A DNA stretch of 15,624 bases from Syntrophorhabdaceae bacterium (lineage in GTDB: Bacteria; Desulfobacterota; Syntrophorhabdia; Syntrophorhabdales; Syntrophorhabdaceae), in NCBI GenBank assembly GCA_026415015.1, contig JAOAHW010000011.1:1-15624 (forward strand). Direction: 5' to 3'. The notes under the pieces were generated by a model that had not been told where the DNA came from, made no database searches, and saw only the letters and a program-made list of their open reading frames with translations. Below are positions 1 through 8,669 of this stretch, one piece after another. The translations under genes and the position numbers were made by a program. Each line of letters begins with the position of its first letter. The first letter of the stretch is position 1.

Positions 1-1506
1 ATCTATGATGGTGTCCAGAGGCCCCTTGACAAGCTATCCTTTGAGTTTGGCGAATATATTGTCCGTGGTGCTGAAAGGCCTGCACTGGACAGGCAGGTCT
101 TATGGGATTTTAACCCTGTTGCAAAGTTAGGGGATAGGGTAGAACCAGGGGATGTGTTAGGCATTGTTAAGGAGAGTAACCTTGTTATCCATAAGATTAT
201 GGTCCCACCAGGCATATCTGGGGTGATTAAAAAGATAGGGCCATTAAAAGGGAATGTGGATGAGGTAGTGGCTGTTATAGAAGGCGATGGCACTCTCCAC
301 AATATAACCATGGTACAGAGGTGGCCTGTTAGGCAGCCCCGTCCTGTGAAGAGGAAGGTTGTACCTATTGAACCCATGGTTACAGGACAGAGGGTTATAG
401 ATATGTTCTTCCCCATCACAAAAGGAGGGACAGCCTGTGTGCCAGGGCCCTTTGGAAGCGGAAAGACTGTTGTGCAGCATCAGCTCGCCAAGTGGGCCGA
501 TGCCCAGATAGTTGTATATGTGGGTTGTGGGGAGAGGGGAAATGAGATGACCGATGTCCTTATGGAGTTCCCACATCTTAAAGACCCTGCATCTGGTGAA
601 CCACTAATGGAGAGGACAGTACTTGTTGCCAATACGTCAAATATGCCTGTTGCAGCAAGAGAGGCAAGTGTCTTTACAGGTATTGCCATCGCTGAGTATT
701 ACAGGGACATGGGTTATTCAGTGGCCCTTATGGCAGATTCCACAAGCCGATGGGCAGAGGCCATGAGGGAAATATCCGGCCGTTTAGAGGAGATGCCTGG
801 AGAAGAAGGTTATCCAGCATATCTTGGCTCCCGTATAGCAAGTTTTTATGAGAGGGCAGGGAGTGTTATATGTCTTGGCTCTGATGAGAGAAAGGGTGCA
901 ATTACTGTTATAGGTGCTGTCTCACCGCCTGGTGGTGACCTATCTGAGCCTGTTGTACAGGCCACACTCAGAGTGGTTAAGGTATTCTGGGGGTTAGATG
1001 ACAAGCTTGCATTCTCCCGACATTTCCCGGCCATAAACTGGCTCACCTCCTATTCCCTTTATCAGGATGTAGTAGATGAACATGCAGATAAAAGGTTTGA
1101 TGGTAAGTGGTCTCAAAATAGAAGACAGGCCATGGAGATACTCCAGCGTGAGGCAGAGCTTGAAGAGCTTGTGAGACTGGTGGGTGTAGATGCCTTACCC
1201 CATGAGGACAGGTTGTTGCTCCAGGCAGCAAAGATGATAAGGGAGGATTTTCTCCATCAGAACGCCTTTGATGATATTGATACCTGCACCTCCATAGAAA
1301 AGCAATACAGGCTCTTGAGGTTGATTCTGTACTATTATGAGAAGATAAAAAAGGCCTTTAAAGATGGGGCAACACTGGTGGCCCTTACAGGTCTTGAGGT
1401 TCTGGATGATATTGCCAGGGCAAAGCTCATACCTGAAGACGACCTTGAACAGTTCAACATCATTGAGAAAAAGATAGACAATTCTATTGTTTCATTAACA
1501 TGGTGA
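1..1506 (+). CDS. atpA (V-type; ntpA): V/A-type ATPase catalytic subunit A (5' partial)
   Basis: This is the nucleotide-hydrolysing or synthesising subunit of the membrane rotary ATPase, located in the cytoplasmic A3B3 head. The reading frame is open from the first base, so the start lies upstream; 501 residues are visible and roughly 80 are missing compared with the family's usual length of about 580. Counting from the first visible codon, the Walker A loop GPFGSGKT is at residues 149-156 (bases 445-468). It is followed by the GERGNEM segment with the catalytic glutamate, and by the ADSTSRWAEAMREIS and YPAYLGSRIASFYERAG blocks typical of A subunits. The non-homologous region that separates A from F-type beta subunits is present before the P-loop. 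Subunits B and D follow directly, which is the usual V/A-type order. The sequence does not show whether it pumps H+ or Na+, because the membrane ring subunit is outside the window. Confidence 0.97.
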   Translation: MYDGVQRPLDKLSFEFGEYIVRGAERPALDRQVLWDFNPVAKLGDRVEPGDVLGIVKESNLVIHKIMVPPGISGVIKKIGPLKGNVDEVVAVIEGDGTLHNITMVQRWPVRQPRPVKRKVVPIEPMVTGQRVIDMFFPITKGGTACVPGPFGSGKTVVQHQLAKWADAQIVVYVGCGERGNEMTDVLMEFPHLKDPASGEPLMERTVLVANTSNMPVAAREASVFTGIAIAEYYRDMGYSVALMADSTSRWAEAMREISGRLEEMPGEEGYPAYLGSRIASFYERAGSVICLGSDERKGAITVIGAVSPPGGDLSEPVVQATLRVVKVFWGLDDKLAFSRHFPAINWLTSYSLYQDVVDEHADKRFDGKWSQNRRQAMEILQREAELEELVRLVGVDALPHEDRLLLQAAKMIREDFLHQNAFDDIDTCTSIEKQYRLLRLILYYYEKIKKAFKDGATLVALTGLEVLDDIARAKLIPEDDLEQFNIIEKKIDNSIVSLTW

Positions 1507-1513
1507 GGTTAAG

Positions 1514-2896
1514 ATGGTTGTGATTGCAAAGGAGTACAAGACTGTAACAGAGATTGTAGGCCCCCTTATGATTGTTGAAGGTGTTGAGGGGGTGACCTAT
1601 GGGGAACTGGCAGATATAAGGCTTCAGGATGGCTCAATGCGCAGAGGCCGTGTCCTTGAGGTGAGCGGTGACAGGGCAGTGGTTCAGGTGTTTGAAGGTA
1701 CAAGTGGCCTTTCCCCCCAGGATGTAAAGGTGAGGTTCCTTGCCAAGGGTATGGAACTCGGTGTGTCAATGGAGATGCTGGGCAGGGTATTTGATGGTTT
1801 TGGTCGTCCCATTGATGATGGCCCTGCCATAATACCTGAAAAATATCTCAATGTAAATGGCAGCCCCATGAACCCCTTTTCCAGGGACTACCCCAATGAG
1901 TTTATCCAGACAGGTATATCTACCATTGACCTTTTGAATACCCTTGTGAGGGGACAGAAGCTGCCACTTTTCTCAGGTTCTGGATTACCCCATTCAAGGC
2001 TTGCTGTCCAGATTGCAAGACAGGCAAAGGTCCTCAAGACCGGTGAGAAATTCGCTGTTGTCTTTGCAGCTATGGGTATTACCTTTGAGGAGGCAGAGTT
2101 TTTTATTGCTGATTTCAGAAGAACAGGGGCGATTGAACGCTCTGTTGTATTTGTTAACCTTGCCGATGACCCTCCTATAGAGAGGATTGCATTACCGAGG
2201 ATGGCCCTCACTGCCGCAGAATACCTTGCCTTTGAAAAGGATATGCATGTCCTTGTGATAATGACTGATATAACAAACTACTGTGAGGCCTTAAGAGAGA
2301 TATCTGCAGCAAGAAGGGAGGTGCCTGGCAGACGGGGTTACCCAGGATATCTATATACTGACCTGTCCACAATATATGAGAGGGCAGGGAGGATTAAAGG
2401 GAAAAAGGGTTCCATCACCCAGATACCAGTCCTAACCATGCCTGAGGATGATAAGACCCATCCCATCCCTGACCTTACAGGCTACATAACAGAGGGTCAG
2501 ATTATAATCCACAGGGGTCTAAATGCCAGAGGCATATATCCACCTGTAGATGTCTTACCATCTTTATCCCGTTTAAAGGATAAAGGTATAGGCGATGGTA
2601 AGACAAGGGAAGACCATGCAGACCTTATGAATCAGCTATATTCGGCCTATGCAAGGGGAAAGAATGCAAAAGAGCTTGCAGTGGTTTTAGGTGAGTCTGC
2701 CTTAAGTGAGACAGACCTGCTCTTTGTTAAGTTTGCTGATACATTCGAGGATAGGTTTGTCCGGCAGGGTGAGGATGAAAACCGTTCTATAGAAGAGAGT
2801 ATGAGGATAGGATGGGAGCTCCTTTCTATGCTACCAAGGGGTGAACTGAAAAGGGTCAGGGATAAATACATAGAAAAATACCTACCTAAGGGATAG
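1514..2896 (+). CDS. atpB (V-type; ntpB): V/A-type ATPase subunit B
   Basis: This is the regulatory, non-catalytic nucleotide-site subunit that alternates with A in the ATPase head. The 460 residues match the usual family length. The P-loop position carries the degenerate FSGSGLPH sequence (residues 153-160), which is normal for B subunits and distinguishes them from catalytic A. Other family blocks are GRVFDGFGRPIDDGP (about 90-104), REISAARREVPGRRGYPGYLYTDL split over the middle of the protein, and YITEGQIIIHRGL near residue 335. The ATG at 1514 is preceded by GAGG at 1505-1508, which overlaps the stop codon of subunit A, giving only 7 bases between the genes and probable translational coupling. 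No truncation or frameshift is visible. Confidence 0.97.
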   Translation: MVVIAKEYKTVTEIVGPLMIVEGVEGVTYGELADIRLQDGSMRRGRVLEVSGDRAVVQVFEGTSGLSPQDVKVRFLAKGMELGVSMEMLGRVFDGFGRPIDDGPAIIPEKYLNVNGSPMNPFSRDYPNEFIQTGISTIDLLNTLVRGQKLPLFSGSGLPHSRLAVQIARQAKVLKTGEKFAVVFAAMGITFEEAEFFIADFRRTGAIERSVVFVNLADDPPIERIALPRMALTAAEYLAFEKDMHVLVIMTDITNYCEALREISAARREVPGRRGYPGYLYTDLSTIYERAGRIKGKKGSITQIPVLTMPEDDKTHPIPDLTGYITEGQIIIHRGLNARGIYPPVDVLPSLSRLKDKGIGDGKTREDHADLMNQLYSAYARGKNAKELAVVLGESALSETDLLFVKFADTFEDRFVRQGEDENRSIEESMRIGWELLSMLPRGELKRVRDKYIEKYLPKG

Positions 2897-2898
2897 AT

Positions 2899-3549
2899 AT
2901 GGCAAGGCTTCCTGTTAACCCTACGAGGATGGAGTTATTAAGGCTACGGAAAAGACTCGTAGTAGCCATAAGAGGCCATAAACTCTTGAAAGACAAGCTT
3001 GACGGTCTTATGAAGGAGTTCATGGGTCTTGCAGAGGAGTACAGAAGGTATCGACTGAAGGTGGATAGAAGGTTACCTGAAATCCTGAAACTTTTTGTTA
3101 TATCTGAGATAACATCGTCAAGACAGATAACCGAGGATGCCTTAGAGGGCACAAGGCAGGACTTAAAGCTCACCATACAGAGAAAAAGGGTTATGGGCGT
3201 GGTTGTCCCTGAATTGGGTTTTGAATTCGGGGATGTTAAGGGCATGTATTCCTTTATCCATACATCGCCTGAGCTTGACAGGGCTATTGTTAGCCTTAAA
3301 GATTTTATGCCAGTGCTAATTAAGATGGCAGAACTCGAGGAGACACTGAGGCTCATGAGTAGTGAGATAGAAAAGACAAGGAGGAGGGTAAATGCCCTTG
3401 AGTATACAGTGATTCCCCGAATGCAGGATACAGTAAAATACATAACCAGCAAGCTCGATGAGATGGAGAGGTCAAATACAAGTAGGCTAATGAAGATAAA
3501 GGCCTTGAGGCTTGCCCAGGAATCCCAAAGTAGGGCAGCTAAGGCGTGA
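2899..3549 (+). CDS. atpD (V-type; ntpD): V/A-type ATPase subunit D (central stalk)
   Basis: This is the central-stalk subunit, a long coiled coil that turns inside the A3B3 head and couples it to the membrane ring. The 216-residue length is typical. The N-terminus (MARLPVNPTRMELLRLRKRL) is the standard D-subunit opening. The N- and C-terminal thirds are charged heptad-like helices, and the C-terminal part carries the conserved RRVNALEYTVIPR segment. The start codon lies two bases after the stop of subunit B, so the three genes form one transcription unit. It is the last gene of the cluster, and the next gene runs in the opposite direction. No clear stem plus T-run terminator is visible in the 52-base convergent gap after it. 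Confidence 0.96.
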   Translation: MARLPVNPTRMELLRLRKRLVVAIRGHKLLKDKLDGLMKEFMGLAEEYRRYRLKVDRRLPEILKLFVISEITSSRQITEDALEGTRQDLKLTIQRKRVMGVVVPELGFEFGDVKGMYSFIHTSPELDRAIVSLKDFMPVLIKMAELEETLRLMSSEIEKTRRRVNALEYTVIPRMQDTVKYITSKLDEMERSNTSRLMKIKALRLAQESQSRAAKA

Positions 3550-3601
3550 TGTTAACTACACAGTTATATGAGAAATCTCCATAAGGAAGCTTTTTTGAAA
3601 C

Positions 3602-4825
3602 TTATAGACTCCGGGTCTCCATTTTCTCGAAGCCCATAATTGAATCCATTTCCAACTGAAATACCTCTTCAAGGTTTATCCTGTATTTTTCCAATATAGG
3701 GGTTATACATGTTACATCTTCTTTTTCCAGTATCCTGGATATAGACAACAGGTCTCCAAGGAGCCCCTGCCTGTGCAACAATGCCATCTGTATATCCTCT
3801 GATAGATTCAGTTTATCCACAATCTTTTCCATTGGCATACCCAGTAATGCCTCGGATATAGATAATATACCTGTTATAAATGCACTGTCTGCCTCATGTC
3901 TGTTTTTTGTAATCCTCATGGCTATATTTTCCATAAACATACCCTTTATCGCTGCCCGCTCCATAAGGGGGTTTGATTTTATATCAACCCCTTGTTTTGC
4001 AAAGAGAAGGAGGGCTATCCATTTCTGGAGATTTCTGTAACCTAAGGCCATTATGGCATGACGTATTGAGCTTATCTTCTGTCTTAGATAAAAGGATGCA
4101 GAGTTTAAAAAATTCAAAAGCTTAATATCCAGTTCAGGGCTCTTTTTAAAGAGTTTTTCTATGATATTAATATCGCTCTCCCTTGATACCTCATTAAATA
4201 GCTCGAGGAGGATTAACTGGGAAGGTGATGCAGAAGAGCCCTCTATAACAACAGGTTTTTGGAAAAAATAGCCTTGAAAAAACTCAAAACCGAGTCTCGT
4301 ACAAAAATCAAAATCCTCTTTTGTCTCTACTTTTTCCGCTAATACCCTAACAGGGTGTCGCTTTAATATCTTTAATAACTCAGGTAGGGTATCTCTTTCT
4401 GATGCCATTACATCAATCTTGATAAAGTCAGCTAAGGGGATGAGGGGCTCAATAGATTCACTATAGACAAAATCATCAAGGGCCAGGCAAAAGCCTTTTT
4501 CCTTTAAAGATTTGCATAGTTGGATAACCTTATTATCTATCTCAACATCTTCGAGGATCTCCAAGATTATATTATCCGATGGTAGTAGTTCAATAAAACC
4601 GCTTGATAGTATCTCGGCATTGACATTTATGAACCCTTTTTTTTTACCAATGATATTGTTTAAACCCAGGTCATTCAATGAATGGACAATAACCGAGGCA
4701 GATGCAGCAGTCCCATCTGTTACCCCTGCCTGGCTGGTAGTACCTTTTCTGAAGAGTAGTTCAAACCCGAATATGATCTCATTTCTATTTAGTATGGGCT
4801 GTCTACCCACAAAAATCTTTTCCAA
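3602..4825 (-). CDS. EAL-HDOD hybrid signalling protein (YuxH-type)
   Basis: This is a cytoplasmic signalling protein with an N-terminal EAL-like domain (about residues 1-200) and a C-terminal HDOD domain (about 200-395), the layout of the YuxH group. EAL domains hydrolyse cyclic di-GMP; HDOD domains are thought to mediate protein contacts. The opening GRQPILNR is typical of the group. Residues that align with the catalytic set of active EAL enzymes seem present: E22 and R26 (ELLFR in place of EALLR), N67, E89, D117-D118, K136, E164 and Q184. However, the DFGTGYSS-type loop after the aspartate pair is replaced by DDFVYSES, so activity is doubtful. The start is a TTG; an AAGG lies 8 bases upstream and no in-frame ATG is nearby. 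It is transcribed alone, convergent with the ATPase operon and divergent from the carbon-fixation block. Its target is unknown. Confidence 0.9.
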   Translation of the reverse strand: MEKIFVGRQPILNRNEIIFGFELLFRKGTTSQAGVTDGTAASASVIVHSLNDLGLNNIIGKKKGFINVNAEILSSGFIELLPSDNIILEILEDVEIDNKVIQLCKSLKEKGFCLALDDFVYSESIEPLIPLADFIKIDVMASERDTLPELLKILKRHPVRVLAEKVETKEDFDFCTRLGFEFFQGYFFQKPVVIEGSSASPSQLILLELFNEVSRESDINIIEKLFKKSPELDIKLLNFLNSASFYLRQKISSIRHAIMALGYRNLQKWIALLLFAKQGVDIKSNPLMERAAIKGMFMENIAMRITKNRHEADSAFITGILSISEALLGMPMEKIVDKLNLSEDIQMALLHRQGLLGDLLSISRILEKEDVTCITPILEKYRINLEEVFQLEMDSIMGFEKMETRSL

Positions 4826-4990
4826 ATGGATAACCTTAAAAGAATTTTTTATAGTTTCCTTGAGGCTTAATTCAAAAAAAACTATAGACCAATATTTAAA
4901 GAGATTGTACCATATCTATTTTATTTTGAAAAGCAAATATATTTGGAAAAATATATTCAATCTGTTAAAATTATATTTTTTGACCTAAAG
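4826..4990. promoter_or_regulatory. AT-rich divergent intergenic region with candidate promoter for the carbon-fixation block
   Basis: The 165 bases lie between two divergent genes and are very AT-rich. On the + strand a TTGGAA (4943-4948) and a TAAAAT (4966-4971) are spaced by 17 bases, a plausible sigma-70 promoter for the gene starting at 4991, which would leave a leader of about a dozen bases. The 9-base word ACTATAGAC (4881-4889), also found on either strand in other gaps of the window, lies here. The promoter call is pattern-based only, and in such AT-rich DNA false matches are common. Confidence 0.35.
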
Positions 4991-6913
4991 ATGGACAAAC
5001 ACAGGATAAGATTTCTACCCCTCGATATCACATATCTGGCACAAGATGGTGAAAATCTACTTGATTTTGCCATGGATGTAGGGGTACATATAAATGCATC
5101 CTGCGGTGGCAATGGCACATGTAAAAGGTGTAAGGTAAGGCTCGTTGAAGGTAGGGTTGACTTTTGTCAAGACCAAGCCCTATCAGTTTCAGGGCATGGG
5201 GAAGATATAGTCCTTGCCTGTCAGACCAGGATAAAAGGGGATGCAGTCTTCGAGATACCCCTTGAATCCCAGATAGATAGGTCAGCATTGAAATCTCGAA
5301 AGAGCCCTAATATACTATCTGCCCCTGATAGTCTTGCCTCTTTAGGTGGTATATCCCCTGACCCTGTAGCCTATAAAATAAATATTACCCTTGAGCCACC
5401 AGGGATAGACAATAATATGGCAGACTCAGAGCGTCTTATAAGGGTGTTGAAGAATAGTCATAATATGGGGGATGTAAAGATTAACCTAAATATCTTGAAG
5501 AGACTGCCATCACTACTTAGGAATTCAGGTTGGGATGTAACATTGACCATAGCAGAAACAGATATGGGCCTTGAGATTACAGATGTCCAGGTAGGCAACA
5601 CCCCAAAAAAACAGTATGCACTGGCAATAGATATAGGGACAACCACTGTCTGTGGTCAGATCATTGATCTATGGGATTGCAGTAAAACTGGGTCAAGGGT
5701 TATAGGTGAATCAGCGGATTACAATGCCCAGATAAGCTATGGCGATGATGTGATAACAAGGATTATGCACACGAGAAAAAAAGGGGGGTTAAAAAGGCTC
5801 CAGGAGGCAGTGGTAAAGACCATAAACCTCATAATTGATGAACTTACAGATAAGGCAGGCATAGAAAGGAGTTTTATATCCCATATGGTTTGTGCCGGTA
5901 ATACAACCATGACCCACCTCCTCTTAGGTGTGGAGCCGAGGTATATAATGATTTCACCCTATACACCTGCATTTGTTTTCCCTCCTGTCATAAAGGGTGG
6001 GGATATAGGTATAAAGGGTCTCGATAATACCCCTTTGTATCTATTTCCTTGTGTTTCCTCTTATGTGGGTGGCGATATAGTGGCAGGGGTCATAAGTTCA
6101 GGCATGGCAAAGGAAGGAGATATAAGCCTATTTATTGACATAGGGACAAACGGTGAGATAGTCCTTGGAAATAAGGACTGGCTCATGTGCGCATCCTGTT
6201 CAGCAGGCCCTGCCTTCGAGGGTGGAGGGATAAGCCATGGCATGAGGGCGGCAAAAGGGGCAATAGAACAGGTTAGGATAAACAAAAAGACATACGAGCC
6301 TATGATACTGACCATAGGTCACTCAAAACCCCTTGGGATATGTGGTTCAGGGTTGATTGACTCCATTGCAGAGATGCTATCAGCAGGGATTATTACAGAG
6401 AATGGAAGGTTCAACAGAGAACTACCAACAGATAGGGTAAGGGAAGGTAAAGACGGTTACGAATATGTTCTCTGTTATGGTAAAGAGACACAGACAGGGA
6501 GGGATATATGTCTTACTGAGATAGATATAGATAACATTATGAGGGCAAAGGCAGCCATGTTTGCAGGGTGCAAGGTGCTTTTGGACAGTGCAGGTCTATA
6601 CTTTAATGAACTAAAAAGAGTAATCATTGCAGGTGGTTTTGGTCATTTCCTGGATCCATCAAAGGCCCAGATTATAGGCCTATTACCTGAACTACCTTTG
6701 GAGAGGTTTGTATTTATAGGTAACTCATCCCTTATGGGTGCAAGCCTTTTTGCCCTATCAAGGGAATATGCCTCAGAGGCAGAAAGGGTGGCAAGGATGA
6801 TGACAAATATAGAGTTAACTAATAACAACAGGTTTATGGAAGAGTTTATGGCAGCCATGTTCCTGCCCCATACTGATTTAAGGTTGTTTAGTAAGACATT
6901 GGGGGTTAGGTGA
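4991..6913 (+). CDS. RACo-like corrinoid protein reductive activator (2Fe-2S / ASKHA ATPase)
   Basis: It probably uses ATP to drive electron transfer to inactive Co(II) corrinoid protein, restoring the Co(I) state needed for methyl transfer in the acetyl-CoA pathway. The N-terminal ferredoxin-like domain (about residues 1-90) has C38, C44, C47 and C77 in a C-x5-C-x2-C-x29-C pattern that fits a 2Fe-2S cluster. After a linker, the C-terminal ASKHA-fold ATPase domain shows two phosphate-binding motifs, DIGTTT at 214 and DIGTNGE at 383, plus CSAGPAFEGGGI and GICGSG blocks, as in the COG3894/DUF4445 family. I choose ATG 4991 (640 aa) over a TTG at 4943, because the extra 16 residues are encoded in AT-rich promoter-like sequence and the ferredoxin domain begins just after 4991. 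Its stop overlaps the start of the nickel ATPase gene (TGATG). Related proteins activate corrinoid methyltransferases, but the CODH/ACS context favours a RACo role. Confidence 0.88.
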   Translation: MDKHRIRFLPLDITYLAQDGENLLDFAMDVGVHINASCGGNGTCKRCKVRLVEGRVDFCQDQALSVSGHGEDIVLACQTRIKGDAVFEIPLESQIDRSALKSRKSPNILSAPDSLASLGGISPDPVAYKINITLEPPGIDNNMADSERLIRVLKNSHNMGDVKINLNILKRLPSLLRNSGWDVTLTIAETDMGLEITDVQVGNTPKKQYALAIDIGTTTVCGQIIDLWDCSKTGSRVIGESADYNAQISYGDDVITRIMHTRKKGGLKRLQEAVVKTINLIIDELTDKAGIERSFISHMVCAGNTTMTHLLLGVEPRYIMISPYTPAFVFPPVIKGGDIGIKGLDNTPLYLFPCVSSYVGGDIVAGVISSGMAKEGDISLFIDIGTNGEIVLGNKDWLMCASCSAGPAFEGGGISHGMRAAKGAIEQVRINKKTYEPMILTIGHSKPLGICGSGLIDSIAEMLSAGIITENGRFNRELPTDRVREGKDGYEYVLCYGKETQTGRDICLTEIDIDNIMRAKAAMFAGCKVLLDSAGLYFNELKRVIIAGGFGHFLDPSKAQIIGLLPELPLERFVFIGNSSLMGASLFALSREYASEAERVARMMTNIELTNNNRFMEEFMAAMFLPHTDLRLFSKTLGVR

Positions 6914-7668
6914 TGCCGAAAGTTATAGCCATAGCAGGCAAGGGCGGTGTTGGAAAGACAACATTAGCAGCAATGCTTATCCGTTATCTTGTGGAGGAGG
7001 CAAGGGTCTCGCCTGTCCTTGCTGTGGATGCAGACCCTAATTCAAACCTGAATGAACTCCTTGGTGTTACAGTTCACTCCACCATTGGAGAGGCAAGGGA
7101 ACTTATGAAAAAGGATGTCCCTCCTGGTATGACAAAGGATGTGTGGTTTGAATATAAGGTCCACCAGTCCATAGTAGAGGGGAAGGGGTTTGAACTGCTT
7201 GTCATGGGCAGGCCAGAAGGGCCTGGTTGTTACTGTGCAGCCAACAGCCTTGCAAAACAGTCTATTGACATGCTCAAGAAGAATTATCGGTATATTGTTG
7301 TAGATAATGAGGCAGGCATGGAACATATGAGCAGGCTTGTAACCCAGGATGTGGATTATCTATTTGTGGTATCTGACCCTACTCCAAGGGGTCTAAAGAC
7401 AGCAGCAAGGATAAAGGGTCTTATTGATGAGTTGAAACTGAACATAAAAAATGTCTATTTTATTGCCAATAGGGTTAAGGATGGTCATGAGAGTCAAGTG
7501 ATTACCATAGCTGAGAAAGAGGCCATACATATAGATGGTCTTATAAGGGATGACTATATCCTTGCAAAAAATGATTCAGAAGACATTGATATATTCAGAC
7601 TCCACATGGATTCAAAGGCACTGAATGATTCATACAGAATATTTAAAAAGACCATTTTTTCATCTTGA
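6913..7668 (+). CDS. cooC: CooC/AcsF-type nickel-insertion ATPase for CODH/ACS
   Basis: This is a MinD/ParA-type P-loop ATPase that loads nickel into CO dehydrogenase or acetyl-CoA synthase. The deviant Walker A loop GKGGVGKT is at residues 9-16. DADPNSNLNELLG follows, and a C-Y-C pair (C106 and C108) sits where CooC proteins carry the C-x-C motif that binds nickel at the dimer interface. The DNEAGMEHMSR segment is also characteristic. Length is 251 residues, normal for the family. I start at ATG 6913, which overlaps the stop of the upstream activator by one base; a GTG immediately before (6910) is possible. A GGGGG at 6901-6905 can act as ribosome binding site. Both neighbours are accessory factors of the same complex. 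Sequence alone does not say whether it serves the CODH C cluster (CooC) or the ACS A cluster (AcsF). Confidence 0.93.
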   Translation: MPKVIAIAGKGGVGKTTLAAMLIRYLVEEARVSPVLAVDADPNSNLNELLGVTVHSTIGEARELMKKDVPPGMTKDVWFEYKVHQSIVEGKGFELLVMGRPEGPGCYCAANSLAKQSIDMLKKNYRYIVVDNEAGMEHMSRLVTQDVDYLFVVSDPTPRGLKTAARIKGLIDELKLNIKNVYFIANRVKDGHESQVITIAEKEAIHIDGLIRDDYILAKNDSEDIDIFRLHMDSKALNDSYRIFKKTIFSS

Positions 7669-7674
7669 AAAAAT

Positions 7675-7680
7675 AGGAGG
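7675..7680 (+). promoter_or_regulatory. Shine-Dalgarno site fixing the GTG start of folD
   Basis: AGGAGG lies 7 bases before the GTG at 7688. It is a near-perfect ribosome binding site and supports this non-ATG start. Confidence 0.85.
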
Positions 7681-7687
7681 TAGATAG

Positions 7688-8575
7688 GTGTCTGCAAGGA
7701 TTATAAACGGGCAAGAGGTGGCACAACAGATAAGGCATGAGATAAGGCAAGAGGCAGAAAGATTAAAATCTGCATACGGGATATCCCCTGGGCTTGTAAC
7801 AATCATTGTAGGCAATAACCCTGCATCTGTCAGTTATGTAACAGGAAAACAAAAGACCGCAAAAGACCTGGGCTTTTATTCTGTTCAGGAGGATTGTCCT
7901 GAGGATATACAAGAGGAAAAACTCCTTGCCCTGATAGATAGATACAACAGGGACCCAAAGATCCATGGTATTCTGGTCCAGCTACCATTGCCTGGGCATA
8001 TCAATGAAACAAAGGTGTTATATGCAATAGACCCTGATAAGGATGTAGATGGCTTCCATCCAGTAAACTTAGGGAGGCTTATGATAGGTGAGGCCCTATT
8101 TTATCCCTGCACCCCCTATGGCATACAGCAGTTACTCATAAGGAGTAACATAGAGATAGATGGGTCAGAGGTTGTTGTGGTGGGCAGGAGCAACATCGTA
8201 GGAAAACCAGTTGCCATGATGCTCTGTCAGAAGGCAAAGGGTGCCAATGCAACGGTCACAATATGTCATACAGGCACTAAGGATTTATCGTACCATACAA
8301 GGCGTGCCGACATCCTTATAGTGGCTGCAGGAAGACCAAAGGCAATAACTGCTGATATGGTAAAAGAGGGTGCTGTTGTAATAGATGTGGGTGTAAACAG
8401 GATTGGGGTGACCCAGGAAGGTAAGGCAAGGCTCTGCGGCGATGTGGATTTTGATGCAGTTAAAGAAAAGGCATCGGCAATCACACCTGTACCTGGTGGT
8501 GTGGGGCCTATGACAATAACTATGCTCATGTTAAATACCCTAAACGCTGCCAAGAGAAGCCTAAAATTGTCATAA
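7688..8575 (+). CDS. folD: FolD: methylene-THF dehydrogenase / methenyl-THF cyclohydrolase
   Basis: This bifunctional cytoplasmic enzyme interconverts 10-formyl-, 5,10-methenyl- and 5,10-methylene-tetrahydrofolate using a nicotinamide cofactor, two steps of the methyl branch of the acetyl-CoA pathway. The substrate motif around Y50, K54 and K56 (SVSYVTGKQK) contains the catalytic lysine. Also visible are GILVQLPLP, DVDGFHPVNLGRL, PCTPYG, the Rossmann segment VVVVGRSNIVGKP (about 160-172), and the C-terminal ITPVPGGVGPMTITMLMLNT. Length is 295 residues, normal for FolD, with no broken motif. It starts with GTG and lies 19 bases after the nickel ATPase gene. Its position inside a CODH/ACS block suggests a role in carbon fixation (or its reverse) rather than only housekeeping one-carbon metabolism. 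Confidence 0.97.
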   Translation: MSARIINGQEVAQQIRHEIRQEAERLKSAYGISPGLVTIIVGNNPASVSYVTGKQKTAKDLGFYSVQEDCPEDIQEEKLLALIDRYNRDPKIHGILVQLPLPGHINETKVLYAIDPDKDVDGFHPVNLGRLMIGEALFYPCTPYGIQQLLIRSNIEIDGSEVVVVGRSNIVGKPVAMMLCQKAKGANATVTICHTGTKDLSYHTRRADILIVAAGRPKAITADMVKEGAVVIDVGVNRIGVTQEGKARLCGDVDFDAVKEKASAITPVPGGVGPMTITMLMLNTLNAAKRSLKLS

Positions 8576-8643
8576 CGTTACGATCAAATAAAGGGTATGA
8601 AAAGATTATCCAATATCTATTCAACAATTTTTTTGACTCTATG

Positions 8644-8669
8644 GTCTATAGTCTTTAAGTCTATAGTCT
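8644..8669. repeat. Short direct repeat GTCTATAGTCT x2 (15-base period)
   Basis: The 11-base word GTCTATAGTCT occurs at 8644-8654 and again at 8659-8669, in the gap between folD and the small gene at 8687. The core word GTCTATAGT also occurs at 15370-15378 and, on the other strand, at 4881-4889 and 4460-4468. It may be an operator or a decayed small repeat; nothing in the sequence decides which. Confidence 0.6.

Noticed and set aside
2886..3452. A 188-codon minus-strand frame opposite the V/A-type ATPase subunit D gene
   Set aside because: Subunit D on the + strand is a clear family member with coupled start, and the antisense product is serine/leucine-rich shadow sequence.
4512..4988. A 158-codon + strand frame antisense to the EAL-HDOD gene
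   Set aside because: The opposite strand encodes a clear EAL domain, and the tail of this frame runs through AT-rich intergenic sequence.
4943..4990. A TTG start that would lengthen the corrinoid activator by 16 residues
   Set aside because: No ribosome site precedes it, the added residues come from AT-rich promoter-like DNA, and the ferredoxin domain begins right after ATG 4991.
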